Shown here in pieces: positions 18,156 through 26,275 of a stretch of DNA of 64,000 nucleotides (position 1 is its first letter; each line of letters begins with the position of its first letter). Location: contig NZ_JPYO01000004.1 of assembly GCF_000757485.1 (NCBI RefSeq), forward strand, positions 1 to 64,000, written 5' to 3'. Position numbers and translations under genes: made by a program. Under the pieces are notes generated by a model. The model was not told where the DNA came from and did not search any database. It saw only the letters and a program-made list of their open reading frames with translations. This DNA is from Achromobacter sp. RTa. Its GTDB lineage: Bacteria; Pseudomonadota; Gammaproteobacteria; Burkholderiales; Burkholderiaceae_B.

Positions 18156-19187
18156 TCAACACTCGACGATGTTGACCGCCAGGCCGCCGCGGGACGTCTC
18201 TTTGTATTTGATCAACATATCCGCACCGGTTTCGCGCATGGTTTTCATTACCTTGTCCAGGCTGACCGCGTGGCTTCCGTCGCCGTGCAAAGCTATCCGG
18301 GCTGCGTTGATGGCTTTTACGGATGCCACGGCATTACGTTCTATGCACGGGATCTGCACCAATCCTCCGACCGGATCACAGGTCATGCCCAGGTGATGCT
18401 CCATACCGATCTCAGCGGCGTTCTCCACCTGCTCAGGGGTTCCGCCCATGACCGCGCATAGCGCGCCGGCCGCCATTGAGCACGCAACGCCAACCTCTCC
18501 CTGGCAGCCCACTTCCGCTCCCGAGATCGACGCTACGGCGCAAGCCCGCGCCGACCTCTTCTTTCGTACGCCAGAACTCTTCATTGCGCCGCATGATGTC
18601 CGCGATGGAGCAATCGTGTTCTCGCGCCAGCATGAGCAGATCGCCGGCGCTTCTGAACGGCAGAGGCAGAAGGCTCACGTCCGGCACCATCTCTTTGCGG
18701 GTACTTCCTGCCCCATCGTCCTCATTCCGGATAACGAAGCCACCACCAACGGAGTAATAGATACGCTCAAGCAGTACGTTTCCATTCGACTGCGCGACAA
18801 AGCGCATGCCGTTGGCGTGCAGCGGCAGGGCTTTCAGCCCGAAGAAGCTGATATCCGCGCTTGGGTTGAAATCCAGTTCGATTGCCCCCCCACGCGTAAC
18901 CGCTTCGTTGTCCGCACGACATGTATCCGGCTTTCGATGCTCTCGATATCCACAGTTTCCGGATCATTGCCCGCAAGGCCAAGAATCACGGCGGTATCGG
19001 TTCCATGCCCTTTCCCGGTGGCGCCCAATGACCCATATAACTCCACGCGGATTCGGAGGTCTTCACCGCCATTCAATCCAGCCGCCAAAGCCGTGGCAAA
19101 CATTCGTGCCGCTCGCATAGGGCCCACCGTGTGGGAACTGGACGGTCCGATACCGACCTTGAAAATGTCAAAAACGCTGACTGCCAA
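18156..19187 (-). pseudogene. sdaA: Broken L-serine ammonia-lyase gene (frameshift plus internal deletion)
   Basis: Three frames each carry consecutive parts of SdaA, an Fe-S L-serine deaminase. From ATG 19187: MAVSVFDIFKVGIGPSSSH, SLGATGKGHGTDTAV. At the homopolymer 18885-18891 (7 C on the plus strand) one base is missing; in the next frame come GGAIELDFNPSADISFFGLK, HANGMRFVA and YYSVGGGFV. Near 18545 the sequence jumps from EEVGAGLRR to [15 protein letters not shown] in a third frame, a loss of roughly 110 residues. The C-terminus ([29 protein letters not shown]) is intact to 18156. The enzyme cannot be functional. Confidence 0.92.
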
Positions 19188-19245
19188 AATTCACTCACCA
19201 AGGTCTTCGCTAGGGATCGGTCCAGTACGCGAGAATTCTCAAATC

Positions 19246-19267
19246 AGAGCCGGCAACAGCCGGCCCT
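19246..19267 (-). terminator. Hairpin after the Bug gene at 19278
   Basis: GCCGGC arms (19249-19254 with 19259-19264) with an AACA loop and flanking partial pairing lie 11 bases past the stop codon of the last gene in the operon; TCTGATTTG follows on the minus strand. It sits between that operon and the sdaA remnant. Confidence 0.55.
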
Positions 19268-19277
19268 GTGGAACGCT

Positions 19278-20252
19278 CTAGTCTTGCCGGATATTTTTGG
19301 CTTTGGCGATAGGCGCCAGATTGTCGGTGTCCTGCTTGATCAGGGAGGCATACTGATCAGGTTGACCATATTTAGTGTCGAAGCCCAGCCCGACAAGTTT
19401 GTCGTGGACACCATTGTCAGCCATGGTCTCGGCCAGCGCCTTTACGAGCACGGTCTTGGCCTGCTCAGGAATACCGCTAGGCGCCACCACTGCCCACCAG
19501 GCTTCCAGAGCCACCGGGTAGCCGCTCTCGGAGATAGTAGGAACATCAGGCAACAACGACGCGCGCTGCCGGCCGGTAGTCGCCAAGATCTTGATCCGGC
19601 CACCCTTCGCCGCCGCCATCGCCGCGGGAACTGAGTCAAAGGTCAGATTGATTTGGCCGCCCATCAGGTCGGTCATTGCCGGCGCGCTTCCCTTATAGGG
19701 AATATGCAGCACCTTTACGCCCGCGGCGTGCCACAGCATTTCGGCTGCGAAATGCACCGTCGAACCCGAGCCATGCGATCCGTACGAGAATTTTGCCGGA
19801 TCCGATTTGATCTCGTCGACGAGCGCCTTTACGTCGTTGGCCGGGACCGTGGTATTGGCCAACAGCGCCAATGCGTTGCTTCCTACTATGCCTATGGGCT
19901 CGAAACTCTTGAGCGGGTCATAGGGAAGCTTGGAATAGATGATGGGATTGACGGCAAACGTCGTTGCCGAGCCGAGCAGCAACGTGTACCCATCCCTATC
20001 CGCCTTGGCGGTGAAATCCGCGCCGATGATGGTGGCCGCGCCCGCCTTGTAGTCAACGATCACAGGCTGGCCGAGCGATTTGCCCAGGCGATCGGCTATC
20101 ACCCTGGCGACGGTGTCGGCCAGCCCTCCCGCGGGGAATGGCACGATGAGCTTGACCGGCTTTTCTGGAAAGGCCGCCATCGCCGACGCGCCCATGGACA
20201 AGACGGCCGCGCCCACCAAAAGCTTGGCCAGTGTATGAAAACTGCTACGCAT
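19278..20252 (-). CDS. Bug-family (TTT) periplasmic substrate-binding protein
   Basis: 324 residues with a signal peptide (MRSSFHTLAKLLVGAAVLSM, cleavage near AMA|AFP). Bug signatures: FPEKPVKLIVPFPAGGLADTVAR, VIVDYKAGAATIIGA, KVLHIPYKGSAPAMTDLMGG and LPDVPTISESGYPV. It is the last gene of the operon 24306-19278, so it probably captures that pathway's substrate. AAGGGGAGAAGC precedes ATG 20252, which decides the start over the frame reaching 20399. No TTT membrane genes are visible. Confidence 0.92.
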   Translation of the reverse strand: MRSSFHTLAKLLVGAAVLSMGASAMAAFPEKPVKLIVPFPAGGLADTVARVIADRLGKSLGQPVIVDYKAGAATIIGADFTAKADRDGYTLLLGSATTFAVNPIIYSKLPYDPLKSFEPIGIVGSNALALLANTTVPANDVKALVDEIKSDPAKFSYGSHGSGSTVHFAAEMLWHAAGVKVLHIPYKGSAPAMTDLMGGQINLTFDSVPAAMAAAKGGRIKILATTGRQRASLLPDVPTISESGYPVALEAWWAVVAPSGIPEQAKTVLVKALAETMADNGVHDKLVGLGFDTKYGQPDQYASLIKQDTDNLAPIAKAKNIRQD

Positions 20253-20280
20253 GCTTCTCCCCTTCAGGTATGAAATCTGG

Positions 20281-21450
20281 CTATATCGCCAGGTAACGCT
20301 CCACCAAGCGCTTCCAGAATGCTGCGCCGATGACAATATTTGAATCGTCGAATTCGTATCGAGGGCTGTGCAACGCCGCGCTGGCAACGCCGTTTCCAAT
20401 GCGCATCAGGCAACCCGGCCGCGCCTGCAACATATAGGCGAAGTCCTCGCTGCCCATCATGGGCGGCGCATTGCCGTCGACGGCATCCTGTCCGAAAAGT
20501 TCTTCCGCAACACTGACAGCCAGCGCGGTTTCGGCCGCCTGGTTGACCAACACGGGATACCCCAATACGTACTCGATATCCGCAACCGCACCGTATGTTT
20601 CGGCTTGCGCGCGCACGACGCCTTCGATCCGAGCGCGTAGCCGCATCCGGACATCGGCATCCAAAGACCGAACGCTGAGCTCGAGCTCAGCAGTGTCGGG
20701 AATTACGTTATAAGTACGCCCGGCAGACATCCTGCCGACAGATACCACCGCAGCCTGCATGGGGTCCACGTTTCGTGCGACAACCGACTGAAGGCTGACG
20801 ACGATCGCAGCAGCCACCAGGCTGGCATCGACACACTGATGAGGCCGTGCGGCGTGCCCGCCCCGGCCACGCACCGTGATGCGCACTTTGTCGCTGGCAG
20901 ACATGAACGCGCCCGCGCGGCACATGAACCGGCCCGACGCCACGCCTGGATGGTTGTGCATGGCAAACACCGCATCGGCCGGGAATCGCTCGAACAGCCC
21001 GTCTTGGAGCATGCGCGCAGCGCCGCTGTCTTCACCGACCTCTTCAGCCGGCTGGAATACCAGATGCAGCGCTCCTGAGAATCGGCCGTCGCGAGCAAGC
21101 TCCTGCGCCGCGGCCAACAGCATGGCGGTGTGCCCGTCGTGTCCGCACGCATGCATGACGCCGTGATGTGCACTGGCGTGGCCCACCCCGCTTTGTTCAT
21201 GAATGGGCAATGCATCCATGTCCGCCCGCAGCGCCACGCGGCCCGAGCCTGTCCCTCGAGACAAGGTTCCAACGACTCCGGTCCCAGCGATTCCCTCGGC
21301 AACCTGATATCCCAAGGCGCGCAGCTTTTCCGCGACAATGCCGCTCGTGCGGCGTTCTGCAAATCCCAATTCCGGGTGTCGATGCAGATCGCGCCGCAAC
21401 GCGACGAATTCGCTCAGTGCCGACGTAATGGCGCGAGAAGGCATGGTCAT
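20281..21450 (-). CDS. M20-family metallo-amidohydrolase (hippurate hydrolase-like)
   Basis: 389 residues. RRDLHRHPELGFAE is at about 19-32, the metal-binding MHACGHDGHTAM has Cys102, His104 and His107, the catalytic and metal Glu136/Glu137 are in FQPAEEVGE, and the lid domain (DKVRITVRGRGGHAARPH) is about 185-300. The family hydrolyses N-acyl amino acids or amides in the cytosol. It lies 28 bases upstream of the Bug gene and 18 after the NAD-dependent oxidoreductase gene, as part of one catabolic operon. The acyl substrate is unknown. Confidence 0.9.
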   Translation of the reverse strand: MTMPSRAITSALSEFVALRRDLHRHPELGFAERRTSGIVAEKLRALGYQVAEGIAGTGVVGTLSRGTGSGRVALRADMDALPIHEQSGVGHASAHHGVMHACGHDGHTAMLLAAAQELARDGRFSGALHLVFQPAEEVGEDSGAARMLQDGLFERFPADAVFAMHNHPGVASGRFMCRAGAFMSASDKVRITVRGRGGHAARPHQCVDASLVAAAIVVSLQSVVARNVDPMQAAVVSVGRMSAGRTYNVIPDTAELELSVRSLDADVRMRLRARIEGVVRAQAETYGAVADIEYVLGYPVLVNQAAETALAVSVAEELFGQDAVDGNAPPMMGSEDFAYMLQARPGCLMRIGNGVASAALHSPRYEFDDSNIVIGAAFWKRLVERYLAI

Positions 21451-21468
21451 GTACCGGAATGCACGCGC

Positions 21469-22362
21469 CTACACCGTGGGGGGGCTCACGGCTCGCTGGA
21501 AATTCACGATGCGATTGAAATCCTCGCCGTCCGCCAGCATCCCGGCACTATCACGCCAAATCTGAGCGACCTCTTTGGTGACGGGCACGTCGACGCCCAG
21601 CTTTTCGTAAAGGGAGACGGCCAGCGCGACGTCCTTGCGCATCAATTGCATCGTGAAACCCGAGTTATACGTGCCGGGCAGGATGCGATTTGGATAGTTG
21701 AACAGCGTTACTCCGCTGCGGCCCGATCCCGCGTTGACGGCGTCAAGCAACTGCTCCGTCTTTACCCCGGCGGCCTCCGCCATACGGAATGCTTCACCCG
21801 CCGTCAGCAATTGCGCCGCCGTAAGCAGGTTATTCACGATCTTTGCGATGTTCCCCGCGCCAGAGGCCCCGATGTGAAACAGATTCTTCCCCATGGCAGA
21901 AAGCACCGGCTTGGCGCCTTCCACGTCAGCTTCGCTGCCGCCCAGGAACATGGTCAATTCGCCTCGCAATGCACCGCCAGGGCCGCCGCTGACCGGAGCG
22001 TCCAGCAACACAATTCCCACTTCCCTGAGCTGTGCAGCCAGTTCGCGGGTGACCTCCGGATCTGCTGTGGTCGTATCGATGATCGTCAGGTTCCGCTTGG
22101 CCAGACCCTGAACACCACCGTTCCCGACCAGCAACTCCCGCACGATCGCCGACGTCGGCAGCGACAGGACTATGGTTTCGCAGCGTTCGACGATCTCGGC
22201 CAGGCCCTTGGCCAAAGGCACGCCTTCGGCCTCCGCCCGCTGCGCAGTCTGCGGCGCTTTATCCAGGCCCAGAACCTGAAAGCCGCCCCGCAACAAGGAA
22301 AGAGCCATTCCACGGCCCATATTGCCCAGGCCGATGACGCCGATGAATTTCGTTTCGTTCAT
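21469..22362 (-). CDS. NAD(P)-dependent oxidoreductase, 3-hydroxyisobutyrate dehydrogenase family
   Basis: 297 residues. The Rossmann motif VIGLGNMGRGMA is at residues 9-20, the substrate-binding DAPVSGGPGGA at about 121-131, and the family catalytic Lys174 is in GAGNIAKIVNN. It oxidises a 2- or 3-hydroxy acid with NAD(P). ATG 22362 and ATG 22374 are both possible; GAG 7 bases upstream slightly favours 22362. It follows the aldehyde dehydrogenase gene by 23 bases. Confidence 0.88.
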   Translation of the reverse strand: MNETKFIGVIGLGNMGRGMALSLLRGGFQVLGLDKAPQTAQRAEAEGVPLAKGLAEIVERCETIVLSLPTSAIVRELLVGNGGVQGLAKRNLTIIDTTTADPEVTRELAAQLREVGIVLLDAPVSGGPGGALRGELTMFLGGSEADVEGAKPVLSAMGKNLFHIGASGAGNIAKIVNNLLTAAQLLTAGEAFRMAEAAGVKTEQLLDAVNAGSGRSGVTLFNYPNRILPGTYNSGFTMQLMRKDVALAVSLYEKLGVDVPVTKEVAQIWRDSAGMLADGEDFNRIVNFQRAVSPPTV

Positions 22363-22385
22363 TACTATGCTCATGAAAATGGGGC

Positions 22386-23882
22386 TTAGGCACCGTGCGC
22401 CGTCGGCACCCAGACGCTTTTGGTCTGCGTGTATTCGTATAAGGCTTCAACACCGCTGGACCTGCCGTAGCCGCTACTGTCGTAGCCGCCGAATGGTGTC
22501 GCCACATGCATGTCGCGATACATGTTGATCCAGAAGATGCCCGCGCGGACGGCAGCAGCCACGCGGTGCGCCCGGGCGATATCGCGCGTCCAGACGGCGC
22601 CACCCAACCCGAATTCGCTATCGTTGGCCTGCTTGATCACGTCGTCCTCGTCGTCAAACGGTATGGCGACCAAGACCGGGCCGAATATTTCTTCGCGCGC
22701 GATGCGCATATCATTGCGCACGTTCTTGAATACAGTCGGGCCTACCAGGAAACCGTTTTGCTCCGGCGCCTGCGCTGCGCCATGCGCGAGTTCGGCGCCT
22801 TCGTCCAGGCCCAGCCTTATCATTTCCCACACGCGACGGTATTGCGCGGCGTTATTGATCGGACCGCTTTCCGAATCCTCATCCAACGGCTCCCCTATCC
22901 TGTAGCCTGCGGCTTGTGCAACGACGCGCTCAACGAAAGCGTCGTAGATTGGGCGTTGGACGAACAGGCGGGAACCCGCGACGCAATTCTGGCCGGTGTT
23001 CGAGAACGCGGCGATTGCTGCCATCCTGGCGGCCGCATCGATATCCGCGTCCTCAAAAACGATGTTCGCCGACTTGCCGCCCAACTCCAGCAGACATCCG
23101 ATAGGCCGGGCCGCCGCCGCGGCATTCACGCGACGCCCTGTCTGCGTCGAACCCACGAAGACGACCTTCTTCACAATGGGATTGGCTATCGCCGGATCTC
23201 CTACCGTCTGTCCCAGGCCAGCGACTACGTTCAACGTCCCCGCAGGCAAGCCGGCCTGGATGGCAAGCCTTGCCAGCGCCAACGTCGTCAGGGGCGTCAG
23301 CTCCGAGGGCTTCAATAACACCGCATTGCCCATTGCCAGCGCCGGCGCGGCATTCCACGCAGCCAAATACAGCGGCGAATTCCAGGGCATGATCTGAAAA
23401 ATCACTCCGATGGGTTCACGCAACGTGTAGTTCAACTGGCCGCCCGGCAAGGGAATCACGCTGCCACCGAATTTGTCGGTCCAGCCGGCGTAGTAGCGGA
23501 AGATCTCAGCAACGGCCGCCACTTGCGCGCGGCAGCCTTTAATGGCTTTGCCGGACGAAATCGATTCCAGCACGGCCAGGTCTTCGGCATGTAGCTTGAT
23601 CGTGGTGCTCAGCTGCAGCAGCAGCTCCCCACGCCTCTGCGCGGACAGGGCCGCCCAATCTCGCTGTCCTTGGGCGCACGACGCTAGCGCCTCTTGCACT
23701 ATGGCAGGAGTGGCATCGCGGTAGTTCTGTAGCAGAGTCCCATCGGCGGGATACAGAATCGGCAGTTCGCGGCCGCCGCCTGCCACCGCGGCGCCGTCAA
23801 TGAATGATCCGACTTCACTGCTGCTGCCCACAAGACGGGTTCGTAGCAATTCATAGAGAGCAGGTATGTCAGTCTGGGGCAT
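22386..23882 (-). CDS. Aldehyde dehydrogenase (NAD-dependent)
   Basis: About 498 residues. QIMPWNSPLYLAAW is the N-terminal substrate region, VVFVGSTQTGRRV the cofactor loop, general base Glu266 is in LLELGGKSANIVF, and nucleophile Cys300 is in NTGQNCVAGSR. FGPVLVAIPFDDEDD and ATPFGGYDSSGYGRSSG are C-terminal family motifs. It oxidises an aldehyde to an acid. ATG 23882 is preferred because the longer frame to 23942 overlaps the upstream gene. Operon position: second of five. Confidence 0.92.
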   Translation of the reverse strand: MPQTDIPALYELLRTRLVGSSSEVGSFIDGAAVAGGGRELPILYPADGTLLQNYRDATPAIVQEALASCAQGQRDWAALSAQRRGELLLQLSTTIKLHAEDLAVLESISSGKAIKGCRAQVAAVAEIFRYYAGWTDKFGGSVIPLPGGQLNYTLREPIGVIFQIMPWNSPLYLAAWNAAPALAMGNAVLLKPSELTPLTTLALARLAIQAGLPAGTLNVVAGLGQTVGDPAIANPIVKKVVFVGSTQTGRRVNAAAAARPIGCLLELGGKSANIVFEDADIDAAARMAAIAAFSNTGQNCVAGSRLFVQRPIYDAFVERVVAQAAGYRIGEPLDEDSESGPINNAAQYRRVWEMIRLGLDEGAELAHGAAQAPEQNGFLVGPTVFKNVRNDMRIAREEIFGPVLVAIPFDDEDDVIKQANDSEFGLGGAVWTRDIARAHRVAAAVRAGIFWINMYRDMHVATPFGGYDSSGYGRSSGVEALYEYTQTKSVWVPTAHGA

Positions 23883-23913
23883 GGCGCGGGCGGCTCCGTA
23901 TCCGAGTTCGTCT

Positions 23914-24306
23914 TTACTTCGATGCCGCATCGATCTCGGCAAACGTCAGTTTGGCGACGCGCGTGGCCTCGCTGCCTGCCGGGACGCCGCTGTATAGCGC
24001 AACCTGAAGAAAGACCTCGCCGATTTCCTCACGCGTCAGTCCGTTGTTCAGCGCCGCGCGGATATGGGTCTTCAGTTCTCCGGCGCGATTGGCACTGGAC
24101 AGGATGGCCAGGTTCACGATGCTTCGCGCGCGACGATCCAGCCCCGGCCGCGCCCAGACGTCGCCCCAGAGATTCCTGATCGCAAATGCGCGCATCGGCT
24201 CGCTGAAGTCGTCGGTGTTCGCGGTTGACGCAGCCACGTACTCCGGTCCGAGAACTTCGGTGCGGATTTGCTCGCCACGGGCAAAAAGTTCATCACTGGT
24301 GCTCAT
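23914..24306 (-). CDS. Carboxymuconolactone decarboxylase-family protein
   Basis: A 130-residue all-helical protein. The PcaC-type pattern is seen: GDVWARPGLDRRARSIVNLAI, THIRAALNNGLTREEIGEVF and VALYSGVPAGSEA. It lacks the CxxC of the AhpD branch, so a decarboxylase or isomerase role like PcaC is likelier than peroxidase activity. First gene of the operon that runs to 19278, divergent from the LysR gene at 24415. No aromatic ring-cleavage enzyme is nearby, so the true substrate is open. Confidence 0.88.
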   Translation of the reverse strand: MSTSDELFARGEQIRTEVLGPEYVAASTANTDDFSEPMRAFAIRNLWGDVWARPGLDRRARSIVNLAILSSANRAGELKTHIRAALNNGLTREEIGEVFLQVALYSGVPAGSEATRVAKLTFAEIDAASK

Positions 24307-24414
24307 TGCTGGTCCTTGCTATGTGTCAGGTAATGAACGGCAGTCTAGGGATGGACCTGTGAGTGCACAAGATACTACTATTGTTATCTCGATTACTTAA
24401 TATACTCACCCCGC
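24307..24414. promoter_or_regulatory. Divergent promoter region, catabolic operon / LysR gene
   Basis: 108 bases between divergent start codons. The part 24365-24405 is strikingly AT-rich, suitable for -10 elements and LysR binding. The layout implies control of both directions by the LysR protein at 24415. Confidence 0.5.
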
Positions 24415-25323
24415 ATGACCCTGAACCAATTGCGCGCTTTTGTGGAAGTTGTCGAACACGGCAGCATCCGGGCCGCTGCCCGCCACCTGTCCATGGAGCA
24501 AAGCGGCCTGACGCAGCAAATCAAGCGCCTTGAAGAAAGCCTCGGTGCGAGGCTGTTCATACGAGCGGCCAGGGGTATATCGCTAACACCCGAAGGCGCC
24601 GAACTGCTGGCGCGCGCACGCATCATCCTGGGTGAATGCGAGCGGGCCGAACAGATTTTTCAACAGTTGCACGGCGATCTTTCAGGCTCGATCAACGTAG
24701 GGGTGTCATCTGAAGTCTTCGGACGTCTGCTGCCCCCGGTGCTGCAGGAATTCCGGCGCCAGCATCCTCGGGTATCGGTGCACATGAGCGCAGGTCCCTC
24801 AACGCTGCTGTTGTCGGCGTTGCGCGAAGGCAAGCTGGATTTTGCGTTGACGTTGATTTCCGCGGGCACCGACACCGGTGACTTCCGAAGCACGTTTCTG
24901 GATAAATCCGACCCATGCGTTCTTTGCCGCAAGGGACATCCGCTGCGCGACGCCCGATCGATACATCAGCTTCAAGACGCGGAATGGGTAAATACGCGCC
25001 CGTTCGGCCGAGTCGGCACGCCAACGAATCGCCTTGCAGACTGGTTCGCACGCAATGCACTGGGCACGCCCAAAATGGTGGGCAGCGTCGAATCTCTTTT
25101 CGACACACTGGATTTGATCGCCAGTTCCAACTATCTGTTCCTGGCTCCACGCATTATTTTGCAGAAACTGTCTCTAAGCCGGCATCTGGAGAGCATTACA
25201 GTCGTCGAACCCATACCGGAGTCCGACATGTGCCTGGTCGAGCGGGCAACGATCGACTTGGCCCCCGCACCGAGAGCATTTGCGGAACTTCTACTGGATC
25301 GCGCAGGAGTCGGCGGCAACTGA
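24415..25323 (+). CDS. LysR-family transcriptional regulator
   Basis: 302 residues. The N-terminal helix-turn-helix is at about 1-62 (LNQLRAFVEVVEHGSI, RHLSMEQSGLTQQIKRLEESLG, LFIRAARGISLTPEG), followed by the effector domain (GSINVGVSSEVFGRLLPPVL, VSVHMSAGPSTLLLSAL). It is divergent from the five-gene operon 24306-19278 and presumably regulates it. G+C is visibly lower than in the genes after the tRNA. No strong ribosome site precedes ATG 24415. Confidence 0.9.
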   Translation: MTLNQLRAFVEVVEHGSIRAAARHLSMEQSGLTQQIKRLEESLGARLFIRAARGISLTPEGAELLARARIILGECERAEQIFQQLHGDLSGSINVGVSSEVFGRLLPPVLQEFRRQHPRVSVHMSAGPSTLLLSALREGKLDFALTLISAGTDTGDFRSTFLDKSDPCVLCRKGHPLRDARSIHQLQDAEWVNTRPFGRVGTPTNRLADWFARNALGTPKMVGSVESLFDTLDLIASSNYLFLAPRIILQKLSLSRHLESITVVEPIPESDMCLVERATIDLAPAPRAFAELLLDRAGVGGN

Positions 25324-25361
25324 GCCTCGAACGCAGCCCCTGGAGGCGTTACGCGAAGCCG

Positions 25362-25421
25362 TCTCCCTCGGGGAGATCTCATGGAGCTGTCGATTACCCG
25401 GACGGCTGCGTTACGCAGCCG
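25362..25421 (+). terminator. Two short hairpins after the LysR gene
   Basis: TCTCCC-TCG-GGGAGA (25362-25376) and an 8-bp perfect stem with TTA loop (25403-25421) lie in the 173-base gap between the LysR stop and the tRNA. No T-run follows either, so their role as terminators is uncertain. Nothing else is evident in this gap. Confidence 0.4.
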
Positions 25422-25496
25422 CCCAGGCTGCGAAAATTGGTCGCACCCTCGCCCGGAACGCCCAGCGGGTGGCCATGTTGCCGTTATTGAGGATTG

Positions 25497-25573
25497 TGGC
25501 GCGGCAGGAGGGGCTCGAACCCCCGACCTCAGGCTTAGAAGGCCCGTGCTCTATCCAGCTGAGCTACTGCCGC
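25497..25573 (-). tRNA. tRNA-Arg (anticodon TCT)
   Basis: On the minus strand the 77 bases fold as a full cloverleaf. The acceptor stem is GCGGCAG/CTGCCGC, the D-arm GCTCAGCTGGATAGAGC, the anticodon stem CGGGC/GCCTG with loop CTTCTAA (anticodon TCT, Arg), and the T-arm has loop TTCGAGC. The discriminator is G and CCA is encoded at 25499-25497. Its 3' end faces the lower-GC operon at 18156-25323. Confidence 0.95.
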
Positions 25574-25678
25574 GCGGTGTGGTGTGGACCCGGAAACGAT
25601 CCGGGCGCCGCATTTTACCTTGTTGCGGACGACTTGGGCGGCCGGCCCGTATTCAGGCCATCGGCGCGGGCCAGGCCC

Positions 25679-26263
25679 CTATTCTTCGCCGATATCCGCG
25701 TGCGTGGACACCCACAGCACCACCGCGTCTTCCTTGCTCAGGCTGATCACCCGGTGGCCCATGCGGCTGTCTATGTAGAAGCTCTCGCCGGCCTTCAGGC
25801 GGGCGGGCTCGTAGAACTCGGTGTAGAGCTGGACCTCGCCCTCCAGGACATAGACGAATTCCTCCCCGCGGTGGCGGCTCCAGTCGTGGAATTCCTCGAA
25901 AGCGCGGGCCTTCACGCGGGTATGGAAGGGCATCATGCGCTTGTGCGACAGCGCCGTGCAGAGCAGGCGATGGTCGTAGTACGGCGTTTCGTACTGGCGC
26001 CCTTCCCCCTGCCGGCTCAAGCTGCGGCGCCCGGTGCCCATGTGGGCGTCGGACGCGGTGAACAGCTCGGCCACGTCCAGCTCCAGCCCCCCCGCGATCT
26101 TGATCAGGTTGTCATAGGTGGGCGAAAGCAGGCCGTTCTCGATCTTGGACAACGTGGACGCGGACACGCCGGTGGCCGCGGCCGCCTGCTTCAGGGTCCA
26201 GGTCCGCGCCTGGCGCAGGGCTCGCAGCCGTTGTGCCAACACGCTCTGTTTGTTGCCTTCCAT
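25679..26263 (-). CDS. XRE-family regulator with C-terminal cupin
   Basis: 194 residues. The helix-turn-helix is at about 8-66 (LAQRLRALRQARTWTLKQAA, GVSASTLSKIENGLLSPTYDNL) and the cupin sensor domain at about 115-190 (HRGEEFVYVLEGEVQLYTEF, LKAGESFYIDSRMGHRVIS). Proteins of this PuuR-like type repress amino-acid or polyamine catabolism and respond to a metabolite in the cupin. It is the last gene of the run starting at 30657, 12 bases after the FAD oxidase, so it probably controls that run and the divergent aldehyde dehydrogenase. Confidence 0.9.
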   Translation of the reverse strand: MEGNKQSVLAQRLRALRQARTWTLKQAAAATGVSASTLSKIENGLLSPTYDNLIKIAGGLELDVAELFTASDAHMGTGRRSLSRQGEGRQYETPYYDHRLLCTALSHKRMMPFHTRVKARAFEEFHDWSRHRGEEFVYVLEGEVQLYTEFYEPARLKAGESFYIDSRMGHRVISLSKEDAVVLWVSTHADIGEE

Positions 26264-26275
26264 CTATACACCCTG

